Part shown: positions 9,173-18,265 of the stretch, piece after piece | Layout: every line of letters begins with the position of its first letter | How positions within the stretch are numbered: position 1 is the stretch's first letter | From: Nitzschia sp. DOCU1 | Lineage: Eukaryota > Bacillariophyta > Bacillariophyceae > Bacillariales > Bacillariaceae | Reading direction: 5' to 3' | NCBI GenBank assembly: GCA_951394045.1 | Contig: OX595986.1 | Span: 1,550,001-1,614,000 of the forward strand | DNA: 64,000 nucleotides | Position numbers and translations under genes: made by a program | Notes under the pieces: generated by a model | Told to the model about the DNA's origin: nothing | The model's database searches: none | The model's input: only the letters and a program-made list of their open reading frames with translations

Positions 9173-10366
9173 CTACCTCTTCGCTAGTCTAGGGCTATGC
9201 CGCATTGCTTTGCTCGCAACGGCGGCGGGAACCTCCTTTTTGACTCGCTTTCGATTTGCTGTAGTCTTGCTTGTAGCTGTCGGCTCCTTTTCGGGAACTA
9301 GTATTTCAACTTTCTTGGTGGATGTAGTTGGCTCTGTCTTTACGTTGACACTTTCTTCCACAGGTGCTTCCTTGCGCTTTCGACTTGACGCCGATGGGTA
9401 CTTGGACGACCCTTTCTTCTCGGCGTTACCATCGAAATACGCACTTGTCGTCTTTGCTGGCTTTTCCTTCTTTGAAGGATCTTTTTTACTAATTGTCTTG
9501 GACGGTTTTTGACTCCGGGTTTGTTGCAATGACGGCACAATCGCTGACGTTCTGCCACCACTAGTCACAAAGGTAACCACGCGTCCCTCTGCGTCCTTGG
9601 TCGTCTTTTTGCTATTCCATCGATAATGAAAGAGCCAGTCTTTTGGGAATTCCTGCTTCTTTTCCACTAGACATTCAACGGCCGTTGATAAGATAGAGTG
9701 AAGTTTGTCGAGAAGTTGCGTGGATTGTTCAAGGGTCAAGTAGCTTTGATCTGGATGGATCCGTGTTTGATACAAGACTTCGTCCGCCACCCAGTTCCCC
9801 ACACCACACACTACGCGCTTCTGATCCAATAGTAGCGCTTTAATACCCATGGATTGATTTGTCAATTTTGCAATCAAGCCAGACTTGGTCGCGTCCGTGA
9901 CATCGGACCATGCATCCGGCGCCAACCCCTGGAAACCGGCCTCTCTGGATGTCTCCAAGATCACAGACCCAAACTTGCGAGGATCCGAGAAACAGGCTTC
10001 TTGGTCATGACAGGTAAACTTCAAGTACGTATGGGGAGGTGGATAGTCATTATTAGAAAGTTCCTTCAATTCCGGGACAGTAAAGGGATTGGAAATTCTT
10101 CCCGTCATGCCCATGTGGACCATGAGAAACAGTTTTTCGTCGGTCTTTTTTGATTTCTCCAGAACCATAGCAATCTGCTTGCCCTTGCGCAAAACTTGCG
10201 TCAAATGGTACTTTTCTGTGTTAATCTTGGCAATATCCTCATCGGCAATGAATTTTCGAGGTGGGGTCTTGTCGAGCGAACAACGTTCCAAGTGGATGGG
10301 ATGCTTCGAGGAAACGAGGGGCAGCAACAGCGTACGAAAATGTTCGACCTCTGGGAGTTCGGGCAT
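9173..10366 (-). CDS. FPG1: Formamidopyrimidine-DNA glycosylase (plant-type Fpg/MutM), 397 aa
   Basis: Removes oxidised purines in base excision repair and cleaves the abasic site. The start at 10366 gives MPELPEVEHF: after Met removal, Pro2 is the catalytic nucleophile and Glu3 the second catalytic residue. A 33-codon in-frame extension upstream would bury this proline and is rejected. The H2TH region and its conserved asparagine are visible in VVCGVGNWVADEVLYQTRIH. The usual zinc finger is replaced by a zincless-finger-like FVTSGGRTSAIVPSL, as in plant and fungal Fpg homologues. The last about 110 residues are Lys/Ser/Thr-rich, with basic clusters such as NRKRVKKEVP that probably serve nuclear import or DNA binding. 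Single exon. Confidence 0.88.
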   Translation of the reverse strand: MPELPEVEHFRTLLLPLVSSKHPIHLERCSLDKTPPRKFIADEDIAKINTEKYHLTQVLRKGKQIAMVLEKSKKTDEKLFLMVHMGMTGRISNPFTVPELKELSNNDYPPPHTYLKFTCHDQEACFSDPRKFGSVILETSREAGFQGLAPDAWSDVTDATKSGLIAKLTNQSMGIKALLLDQKRVVCGVGNWVADEVLYQTRIHPDQSYLTLEQSTQLLDKLHSILSTAVECLVEKKQEFPKDWLFHYRWNSKKTTKDAEGRVVTFVTSGGRTSAIVPSLQQTRSQKPSKTISKKDPSKKEKPAKTTSAYFDGNAEKKGSSKYPSASSRKRKEAPVEESVNVKTEPTTSTKKVEILVPEKEPTATSKTTANRKRVKKEVPAAVASKAMRHSPRLAKR

Positions 10367-11054
10367 GATACTGATACTGATGATGATGAAGACTTGAATG
10401 GTAGATATACAGTCGATGATGACTGAGCAAAGTCGCGGTATCAAATGATACCTGTGAATCGGCACACACCAAAATTTGATGCCAACTGTTCAAAGGCAAT
10501 GCCGAGATTGACTGAATCAAAATCAATCAGCGAGTTGTAGTAGAAGTAAGCGACGCGAAGTGCTAAAACTGATGCCTCTGGATAGGACACGTAAGGATTG
10601 TAAAGTATTGAGACTCGCCCACCGTCAGCGTTTTGCTAATGACAGGAAGCAAGGGGACGACCATTGTTTGAGCCGACGACAGGATTTTCCGCAAAGATCT
10701 TTCTTGAGAGGCGCGTCGCACGCGCAAATGGGACGGCGTGCGTGCAAGGAGACCGCGATGAAAACAGATCTCCTCTGGAAAGCCGGCGCTGAAGGTTGGA
10801 TGGCCGGCGTGCACTGGATGCGAGAAGTTCAACAACAACATTCTTCGTGCCGACCACACACCTGCGTCGTCGTGGCGTCGAAAGTGGATCATGTCCCCGC
10901 GGCCAGATGGTGTTACCCAACGTTCGCTCAGATCAACCGCCATTGTTCGTTTCATTGTCGACAATCCTATGGAAGGTGAATGTCAACAAGGCATCAAGAC
11001 GTCGGTAGCTGACAAGTTGCTTGGTAGAAACGAAACGCCGTTGCTTGCAAAAGA
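10367..11054. other. Intergenic region between divergent genes, 688 bp
   Basis: Separates the Fpg start (minus) from a plastid-protein start (plus). Frames of 130-140 codons are open on both strands at 10560-10979, but neither resembles a known protein and they shadow each other, so I treat them as chance. The interval should carry both promoters. Confidence 0.4.
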
Positions 11055-11900
11055 ATGAGAATAATAACACGAGTCTCCACGATCTTCGTCGTTTTCTTTG
11101 GCGTTGCCCATGGCTTTCATCATCATTCCCAGGTGCCAACTTTTGCTACCAGAGTCCAACATCGAAGTGGCATCCAACGAGGATCTTTGACGACTCTTGC
11201 CGCCAAAATTACTAGTAACAGTCCTCCTCCTGGATCGGAGCTTTTCCCTGGCAAAGGTCCCTACATCCCGTGGGGACTTTCCCCGGACGAATATTCCAAA
11301 ATCAAAAAGAAGGAAGCCGACCGCCTTGCCAAGATGAATTTTGGAGCCTTTGGACCACGCTTCAAACAGACCGACACGCCCGATGGAGATTGGATGTTGA
11401 TGCGTTCTCTTTGGACCAATGGGTTCAATGCTCAGCCAAACGGAGTTGGCGGCAACAAGAAGTATGGTGACATTTTTCAAACGCAAGGTGCTGTGGCAAG
11501 AGCAGTTCGAAACTATTTCCCCGCTTTGCTTCTCAGCTTGATTTTGGTCGATACCATGGCTACCGCGACGAGTATGGTTCGACTGGCAAAGTCATCCGCA
11601 ACGAAACAGGCCATTTGGATGATGATTCTTCGAATACCACCAGCAGCAGTAGCAGCACAGTGGTCCGTCGCCCCGATTGGCAGTATTTTTTCGACAGTCC
11701 TTACTAAAACCTTGGCGGTCAAATTGGGAGCCGTCGTCTTGCTGAGTCCCGTCATGAAGAATCTTTTGGAATTCACCAATCGAAGGAAATTGTGGAGTCC
11801 CAAACGAACGATTGGAGTGGGAGTGGCAATATCGTTTGGGTGCCTTTCACTTTGGGCTTGCCTCGTAACGTTAGTACGGGCAAAACTCTTCCTGTTGTGA
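11055..11900 (+). CDS. Plastid-targeted membrane protein of unknown function, 281 aa
   Basis: The N-terminus is a bipartite plastid presequence: a signal peptide (RIITRVSTIFVVFFGVAHG) with Phe at the predicted +1 position (AHG-FHHH), then a Ser/Arg-rich transit-like stretch. The mature part has a hydrophilic region with PGKGPYIPWGLSPDEYSK, then about four hydrophobic segments in the C-terminal half, including YFPALLLSLILVDTMATATS and GVAISFGCLSLWACLVTLV. I do not recognise a named family. Location in a plastid membrane is inferred from the presequence plus hydrophobicity. Confidence 0.65.
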   Translation: MRIITRVSTIFVVFFGVAHGFHHHSQVPTFATRVQHRSGIQRGSLTTLAAKITSNSPPPGSELFPGKGPYIPWGLSPDEYSKIKKKEADRLAKMNFGAFGPRFKQTDTPDGDWMLMRSLWTNGFNAQPNGVGGNKKYGDIFQTQGAVARAVRNYFPALLLSLILVDTMATATSMVRLAKSSATKQAIWMMILRIPPAAVAAQWSVAPIGSIFSTVLTKTLAVKLGAVVLLSPVMKNLLEFTNRRKLWSPKRTIGVGVAISFGCLSLWACLVTLVRAKLFLL

Positions 11901-12580
11901 GGTAAAAATGTCCGTACTAGAGGGTGATGGTACCAGTGGGATTTATTGGATGACTGCGAGACACCTTTGCCCCCTTTCCACGTGCTAGAAATGTTTCGTC
12001 TTTGTACATGGTGTAGAACGAATACTTGTACTGTGTCCTCTTTCTACTCCTTACTATAGCTAAAAGCAGCAATGGCTCGAAAATGAAAGATAGTCGTCAG
12101 ATCATCGCTACGCGGCAACAATTGGATTGTATGATAGACAATAATTGAAAGGGGGTGGTGGTGTCAAGGTAGGTGGATATATATGTACATCAGTAGGTTT
12201 TGTGCCCATGTACCCAAGTTTCCAGCCCTTCGTTTTGGCGCGCCGAGCGGGCCGGTGGACGGGCGAAAGTAGGACCGTTGAGCCTGGCGAGCGCATTGCC
12301 ACCAACACACAAACGCGAACGAAACAAAAGCACGAGTATCGTACGATACCTTTTTCAGCGTGGTCTTGCGATGGGTATGATAGGCGCACACACAGGTGTG
12401 ATGGAGTAGATGTGGGCCTCCTCGTTTTCGCTGCTGGCAATCGGTCATTTGCATGCATCACATTTTGCACGACTTGGGCGTCGGTATTCCATCGGTTCAT
12501 CGCCCCACCATCGCCATTATACTCTTGTTTTCATCGGCAGCTCATTATTGAGTGGATAACACCCGCGTTTATACCTGACG
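11901..12580. other. Intergenic region, 680 bp
   Basis: Terminator side of the plastid-protein gene and promoter side of the first glycosyltransferase gene. It contains a G-rich tract (gggggtggtggtg near 12150) followed by tatatatg. No confident gene. Confidence 0.4.
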
Positions 12581-14585
12581 ATGCCATCAGCAGGCCACAA
12601 CGAGAGCATCATGTCCTCGGCGTCTGCTTCCTCCTCCAGTCGGCCCCTGCACCACGACAATGCCACCATACAGAGTGGTGGCGCGACTAGTACTTCCGCT
12701 GTAGCACACGCTTATCCTTCTCAAGCCAAACGCCGCCTGGAAGCGATGACTGCCAGTATTGATCACAAACTCGCCGTCGTATTTACCGTGTTGTTAACTT
12801 TATACGCCATGGTTACCTTTGGTACGTGGGTCCGCATTGAATCTCAGGGGGATATTTCTAAATCACCCGTGATATCGGCCGTGTCGACATCGCATTCCGT
12901 GGCAACGACACGTGATACCACTAGAGTGGTGGCGGGTGGGGTCATTGTGCCCCCAATGGTACGAGTCGAGGACATTCATGACATTCAAACGTTACAACAC
13001 ACATTTCCAGTCCATGTCGGAGATGACATGGAAGAAATTAACCATCCTGCCATGTACTTGGCAGATCAAGAAAAACTAGCCGCCGTTAAGAAGACTCATC
13101 CAGAGTTGCCCCCAAATGGCAAGATGAGAGTCCCAAAGTTTTGGCATCCCGTCGCTTATGGTCCTCAGGGTGTTCGAGCGTTTTTAGGAGACAACGGCAA
13201 ACGACTCATTACCGAAGAGGAAGCCATGCAAATTGGAAGCTTTGACCCCGAAACAGGATTGGAAACTATCTATATTTCAGTTGCATCGTATCGAGACTGG
13301 GAATGTCAGCCCACCGTCGAAGATATTTTTCTGAGGGCCGAGCATCCAGAGCGTTTGCGGGTCGCCGTGATTGATCAACGTGCCGAAAATGACTCGGTCC
13401 AGCAATGTGCCGTGCCCGAACGACCTTGTAGTGAAGATCCCAGTCAAACTCTCTGCAAATATCATCATTTGATTGACCGTTATGAAGTTCCAGCGCACTT
13501 GTCCGTTGGACCCGTCTTTGCTAGACACTTGGCAAATCGAATGTATCGAGGTGAGTCATCACTATTAGTATATAGCGCAAACAATCGATTGCTCGAGTTT
13601 GCACTGACACTCAATTATTATTATTTCGACAGGCGAATACTTTGCAATGCAGGTGGATTCTCATGTCAGGTTTATTCGAAACTGGGATACCGACATTATT
13701 GGTCAATGGCGGTCAGCCAAGAATGAGATGGGAGTCTTGTCTGTGTACTTGTCGGATATTATAGGAAGCATTGATCCGGTAACCTTTGAAAATACGCACC
13801 CTGCCCGTCCCATCATGTGCAAAACGGACTATGAGGGGCGAGGCAAGATGAGGCATTTGCGACACGGTCAACAGCCAGAGGGCAAGCCTGGTATTCATGG
13901 GGAACCAACGCTGCATCCGTTTTGGGCGGCTGGATTCTCCTTTGCCAGAGGACACTTTGTGGTGCAGGTACCCTACGACCAGTATCAGCCAATGGTCTTC
14001 CAAGGAGAAGAAATCTTTCAGGGACTTCGGGGTTTTACTTATGGTTACGATTACTATACACCAGAAACATCGGTCGCCTTTCACATGTATGCGATCAAAG
14101 AGAATAAGGACAAACGGAAGAAGATTAAACTATTTTGGGAAAATCAAGATCTTTATCCGGGAAGCGCGGTGGAAGGAATGAAACGTTTGAATGGTATCAT
14201 TGGTATGGGCGAGCCAGAAGACGAAGACAAGTTTTTTAAGATTGATAGGGATTTATATGGGCTCGGTCAAGCTCGTCCCAAGGAAACATTTTTCAAACTC
14301 TATGGCATTCATACAGACACCAAAACTGTGGAAGATCATCTGTGTACCTTTGTGGGCAAGCCCATGCAACAAAAATTCACACCTCATTTACGCGCCAATC
14401 GTATGGGAATCAATTTTGAAGAATTTGACTTTGAATGGAAGGACCCCGTGGCAGAGGAAACCAATTCGCAACGGGAGCGACGAAAAGGTGCTGCAAAAGA
14501 GGCATTCGACCAGAAAGTCAAGGCCAATATGGAAGCAAAGCCTCGTAATATTGTAGAATGGGCGGCAAAAGCGCAAAAGGTTTAA
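12581..14585 (+). CDS. GT60-like (PF11397) type II glycosyltransferase A, 640 aa, one intron
   Basis: Exons 12581-13550 and 13633-14585; the 82-bp intron begins gtgagt, ends cgacag and splits the Gly codon of MYRGEYFAMQ. A short cytosolic tail and one transmembrane segment (KLAVVFTVLLTLYAMVTFG, about residues 63-81) give a type II Golgi topology. The catalytic region follows the Skp1-GlcNAc-transferase-like family: TIYISVASYRDWECQPTVED, then RVAVIDQRAE, then a Cys-rich loop, then GPVFARHLANRMYRG, then the metal-binding-like QVDSHVRF (D-x-H). Next come HPFWAAGFSFARGHFVVQVP and the acidic FQGEE. It probably adds GlcNAc or another sugar to protein acceptors in the secretory pathway; donor and acceptor cannot be read from sequence. 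First of three paralogues in 7.5 kb. Confidence 0.85.
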
Positions 14586-14700
14586 TGCATAATAAACGTT
14601 AATATCACACCCTGTCTTGTATTATCTACTACTTGATTGGACGCAAATCTATGCCATAGAAGGATAGAAGGAACTCGCTAATTTTTATGCATTGTTTCGT

Positions 14701-15825
14701 CTATTCGTTTTTGTCTTGAGAGTCATCGGATGACTCCACCGAGTGTCGTTGTACTGAGGGAACAGCTCTCGTGGAAAACCGCCGGGATCGCGCCATTATG
14801 GATCGCGAAAATATGTCTTCTCGAATTCCACGAATGAGCCGCTTGCTGCTTGCCATGGAGTCATAGACATACCAGTACACGGCTCCGACCAGAAAACCTC
14901 CTCCAACGATATTTCCAAGTGTTGCTGGCAGCAACGCATTGAATATTAGGTGTTTTATGCTGATATCAGCTCCCAGCATCATACCGACTGGAATGAGGAA
15001 TTGATTGGCGATGCAGTGGTCGAATCCCATCATCACAAAGGCACTAATGGGGAACCACAACCCCAAGACTTTACCCGCTACTTCTTCCGAACAAGTTGCT
15101 TGCCACACACCAACACAGACCATGAAATTAGCGCCAATTCCCTTTATAAAGATATGAGACCATGGCTGATTTGCCTTTTTCAAAGCCACTTGTACTGCAA
15201 AGTTGGCTTGGCCCGAGTCTTCGAGAGAATCCGAGGCATATGCCAAAAGCCCCGCCCAAAAGAGACAACCGCAAAAGTTCATGATCCAACTGACAGTCCA
15301 GTTTCGCAAAAGCTTTCCGAAGCTGACGTGTTTTCCTAAAACACTTGCTACAAAGACCAGTGCGTCCCCAGTGAAGAGCTCGGCGCTAGTGAGAACGACA
15401 GCAATCAACCCCGTCGGAAAGAGGGCACTGCCTAGAACACCACCACCGACAGCTAGAAACAAATGACCGGCTGCCGCAATGTAAACGCCCGCCATGAATG
15501 ATTGAATCATCAACAAATTGAGTGGGAGGCCAGCCTTGTATTCACCCGCCTTGTAAACAGCCAATAAAGTATCTTTTGGGGCCTTTGTAGCCTTGTAGTT
15601 GATCGTAATGGGGGCTGGCTGGGCCGGTTTCAGCTCCACTGATGTCTCATGGTTTAATGCATGCGACGTTGAACCTTCGACGAAACAATTGCGACTTTCC
15701 GTGCCGGTTGTTGGACTAAGAGGGGGTTTCCGTTGGCTCTCAACATCTGAGCCCTCTATTTCCTCTTCGGAGGTGTCGACGGAGACTGCAAACGTCTTTT
15801 CGTTAGGCTGTGCCTCGGAAGTCAT
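14701..15825 (-). CDS. Formate/nitrite transporter family protein (NAR1-like), 374 aa
   Basis: FNT channels pass formate or nitrite; algal NAR1 members import nitrite into the plastid. The first ATG in frame is at 15825 (MTSEAQPNEK). A TTG further upstream gives no better start. An acidic N-terminal tail of about 95 residues precedes six hydrophobic segments with FNT features: GEYKAGLPLNLLMIQSFMAG, the GAELF-like TSAELFTGDALVFVASVLGK, VSWIMNFCGCLFWAGLLAY, then GIGANFMVCVGVWQA and MGFDHCIANQFLIPVGMMLG. The last carries the conserved central-pore His (FDHCIANQ). No plastid presequence is visible, so envelope location is open. It is convergent with glycosyltransferase A. Confidence 0.85.
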   Translation of the reverse strand: MTSEAQPNEKTFAVSVDTSEEEIEGSDVESQRKPPLSPTTGTESRNCFVEGSTSHALNHETSVELKPAQPAPITINYKATKAPKDTLLAVYKAGEYKAGLPLNLLMIQSFMAGVYIAAAGHLFLAVGGGVLGSALFPTGLIAVVLTSAELFTGDALVFVASVLGKHVSFGKLLRNWTVSWIMNFCGCLFWAGLLAYASDSLEDSGQANFAVQVALKKANQPWSHIFIKGIGANFMVCVGVWQATCSEEVAGKVLGLWFPISAFVMMGFDHCIANQFLIPVGMMLGADISIKHLIFNALLPATLGNIVGGGFLVGAVYWYVYDSMASSKRLIRGIREDIFSRSIMARSRRFSTRAVPSVQRHSVESSDDSQDKNE

Positions 15826-15935
15826 TGTGGAAATGTTCTTCCAAACGAGAAAGAGGAGTAAAGCAGAGTTACGGCAAGTCCTGGTTCGAGGCAAGAGCTT
15901 CGAGTTTGTGAACTCTTGAAATACTTGTTGTTGAA

Positions 15936-16247
15936 ATGGCAGCAGAACAAAACAAGAAAGTTGCGAAGGAGATGGATATCTTTGATCTTTCTTGGCGTTG
16001 TGAACAGAATGACGATATTAATAGCAAGAATTTGACACCGAGCAAAATCAAAGCTTTTCTTCAAGCGTCAGCCTCTTTCCAAAGAACACGCATGAAAGAG
16101 CCAAGGCAGCGCGCGCGAACGCGAACTCAAGAACCCAGCGCCATTCCACGAACGAATGAGAAAGTTCCAAGAGATGATGCGGTTGATGAGTGGGGGCTTC
16201 TCAGCGTCCATCCATCAACCGTAACGATGATTGATTCATGCGATTAG
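15936..16247 (+). CDS. Possible small hydrophilic protein, 103 aa
   Basis: An ATG-initiated frame divergent from the FNT gene. The product is charged, with a basic patch (RQRARTRTQEP) and no hydrophobic segment. No family is recognised. It occupies the only plus-strand gap between two minus-strand genes, overlapping the presumed FNT promoter, and may be chance. Confidence 0.25.
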   Translation: MAAEQNKKVAKEMDIFDLSWRCEQNDDINSKNLTPSKIKAFLQASASFQRTRMKEPRQRARTRTQEPSAIPRTNEKVPRDDAVDEWGLLSVHPSTVTMIDSCD

Positions 16248-16283
16248 ATAAGTGCTATGGACTACCGGTATATGTCAGAAGGG

Positions 16284-18002
16284 CTATTGAATGCTGCTAC
16301 TTGTACGAGCAAAGGGATCCTTGTACTGAAAGCCCACCACACCGTAGTCGATTCCCATTCCATCTTGGCGCAGGTGTGGTTGAAACAAGCGGTGCATCTT
16401 TTCTTGCACAAAGCTACACAGGTGACTTTCCACTGTAGCAGTGTCGGCGTGGATTCCAAAGGTTTGATAGTACGTGCTTGGCTCTCGGATCTTTCCCAGT
16501 CCATACAACTCCTCGTCTTTGGCAAAGTAATCCGCAGGTGATGAGTTCCCGGCCATTCCCGTAATGCCAACAATTCGAGCAATGGATTTCTCCAGTGCTC
16601 CCGCGTATAGTGTTTCATTCTCCCAAAATTTGTGTCGTTGCCGCCGCCCAATGTTGTCTTTGATCGCAAAGATGTGAAAGGCTACGGATCGTTCGGGTGC
16701 ATAAAAATCGTAGCCATAGGAAAAGGCTCGAATGGCAATGCTGCTTTCTTCTCCTTGAAACAACAGCGGCAAATGCTGATCGTAGGGAACTTGAACAACA
16801 AAATGGCCACGCGCAAAGGAAAAGCCGGCCGACCAAAAGGGATGAAGCATGAGTGTTTCCTGTACTTTGGGAATGCTCTTGGCGGGCGACTTTAGCACCA
16901 AATGCTTGCCACTGGGGGCATGACCCTCGTAGTTCAAGTCACACATCATATTACGCTCCTTTCGTAGACTGGCATGGGTGACGGGGTCCAAACTACCGGC
17001 AATATCTGTCAAGTAGGTCGTGAGTACTGCCATTTCATTGTCTGCCGACTTCCATTGACCAATAATGTCTTCGTCCCACCCTTGCGTCAACCGAACGTGT
17101 GCGTCAATTTGTAACGCAAAGTATTCGTTTCTGTACATACGGTGGGCAATATGACGGGCCAGGACCGGACCAACCATTAGATAAGACCGTACTTGATAGA
17201 CATCAATCAAATGTCGATACTTGCAGAGAACTTGAGTGGGATCCTGACTGCAAGGTACTTCTGGTTCGGTGCACTTGGGATCTTCTGGCTCGACCTGGTC
17301 CACGACGGCAACTCGAATTCTCTCTGGATACGTAGCTCTCAAAAATATGGATTCCAACGTTGGTCGACACTCATCATCACGATAGGACGCAAGGGATACA
17401 AAAATAGTTTCTTTGCCGTCGACCACGGAGCCAATGGACTGAGCCTCCTTTGGCGTCATGACACGCCTCCCACCATCGCCGAGGAATTTTCGGACACCCT
17501 CTGGGCCAAATTTGTCGGGGTTCCAAAACTTGGGAACCTTCAATGTGTCTGGAAACTCCACATCAGGAAGAAGAATCTTCGCCCGTTCGCTGCCGGAAAA
17601 TTCAATGCCTGGGTGAAGGATTTCCTCCATGTCGTCGTCAACGGTTGCATGGATAGGGAATTGTACGCGAAGTTGTTGAACCGCGGGATCCAGCTCGACT
17701 TTCTGCCGGTGGGAAAACCTCGAAGCAGCACGCCGCAGAAATCTGTAGGCCAACGGTTTACTGTCCAGTGGTGGTGACATCCTCAAAGAGGTTGTCCCCA
17801 CAAACACAAACAAGAAATAAATGCAGCCGACGGTGACAGTGGTCAAACATGTAATTGTACGCCAGCGCATATCGCGACGGGCCACACGACGACGGAGATT
17901 CGATCCATCGGAACCTGCAGCATCAGGGCATTGTGTAATAGGTGATCGCCGCCGCAATCCTTTGCTTGTCAAAGAATAAGAATTCATGTCGTCGGTCGTC
18001 AT
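16284..18002 (-). CDS. GT60-like (PF11397) type II glycosyltransferase B, 572 aa, intronless
   Basis: Paralogue of the genes at 12581 and 18266. A basic cytosolic tail, then a transmembrane segment TCLTTVTVGCIYFLFVFVG (about residues 48-66), then a stem and catalytic domain: TIFVSLASYRDDECRPTLES, RVAVVDQVEPED, GPVLARHIAHRMYRN, LQIDAHVRL, HPFWSAGFSFARGHFVVQVP, LFQGEES. Where the other two have D-S-H in the presumed metal site, this copy has D-A-H. The frame is continuous over the position where paralogue A has its intron. It is divergent from paralogue C with only 263 bp between start codons, so they probably share a promoter region. Same inferred Golgi glycosyltransferase role. Confidence 0.85.
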   Translation of the reverse strand: MTTDDMNSYSLTSKGLRRRSPITQCPDAAGSDGSNLRRRVARRDMRWRTITCLTTVTVGCIYFLFVFVGTTSLRMSPPLDSKPLAYRFLRRAASRFSHRQKVELDPAVQQLRVQFPIHATVDDDMEEILHPGIEFSGSERAKILLPDVEFPDTLKVPKFWNPDKFGPEGVRKFLGDGGRRVMTPKEAQSIGSVVDGKETIFVSLASYRDDECRPTLESIFLRATYPERIRVAVVDQVEPEDPKCTEPEVPCSQDPTQVLCKYRHLIDVYQVRSYLMVGPVLARHIAHRMYRNEYFALQIDAHVRLTQGWDEDIIGQWKSADNEMAVLTTYLTDIAGSLDPVTHASLRKERNMMCDLNYEGHAPSGKHLVLKSPAKSIPKVQETLMLHPFWSAGFSFARGHFVVQVPYDQHLPLLFQGEESSIAIRAFSYGYDFYAPERSVAFHIFAIKDNIGRRQRHKFWENETLYAGALEKSIARIVGITGMAGNSSPADYFAKDEELYGLGKIREPSTYYQTFGIHADTATVESHLCSFVQEKMHRLFQPHLRQDGMGIDYGVVGFQYKDPFARTSSSIQ

Positions 18003-18265
18003 GGTAGTGTTGGATTGTGGGAAACAAGGCTGAGATTTGCGGTTTCCATATGATACACATTGTGGAGGGGAAGAGCGCTGGAGTCATAGTGTGGCACGCG
18101 CTTTTAGATCTTCCGACGACATGCCGGGAATTTCGAAATACATAACGCCACAATGCAAAGGTTTCGCCGATCTCCCACCACTAAAAAAGATAAACACCAC
18201 GCGGTGTTTGATCATCGTCGTCGGCGTCGCACCCATCCCTGTCATTATCACAAATCCAACAACCC
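18003..18265. promoter_or_regulatory. Short shared 5' region of two divergent glycosyltransferase paralogues
   Basis: 263 bp between ATG 18002 (minus) and ATG 18266 (plus). Both promoters must lie here or inside the coding starts, which suggests co-expression of paralogues B and C. No TATA-like box is obvious. Confidence 0.4.

Noticed and set aside
10367..10465. N-terminal extension of the Fpg glycosylase
   Set aside because: Would place residues before the catalytic Pro2, which must be the mature N-terminus.
10560..10979. 139- and 133-codon frames on both strands
   Set aside because: They shadow each other in a divergent promoter region and match no family.
12145..12690. 181-codon plus-strand frame
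   Set aside because: Overlaps the start of glycosyltransferase A in another frame; no features.
15826..15894. N-terminal extension of the FNT transporter
   Set aside because: Begins with TTG; the first ATG is at 15825.
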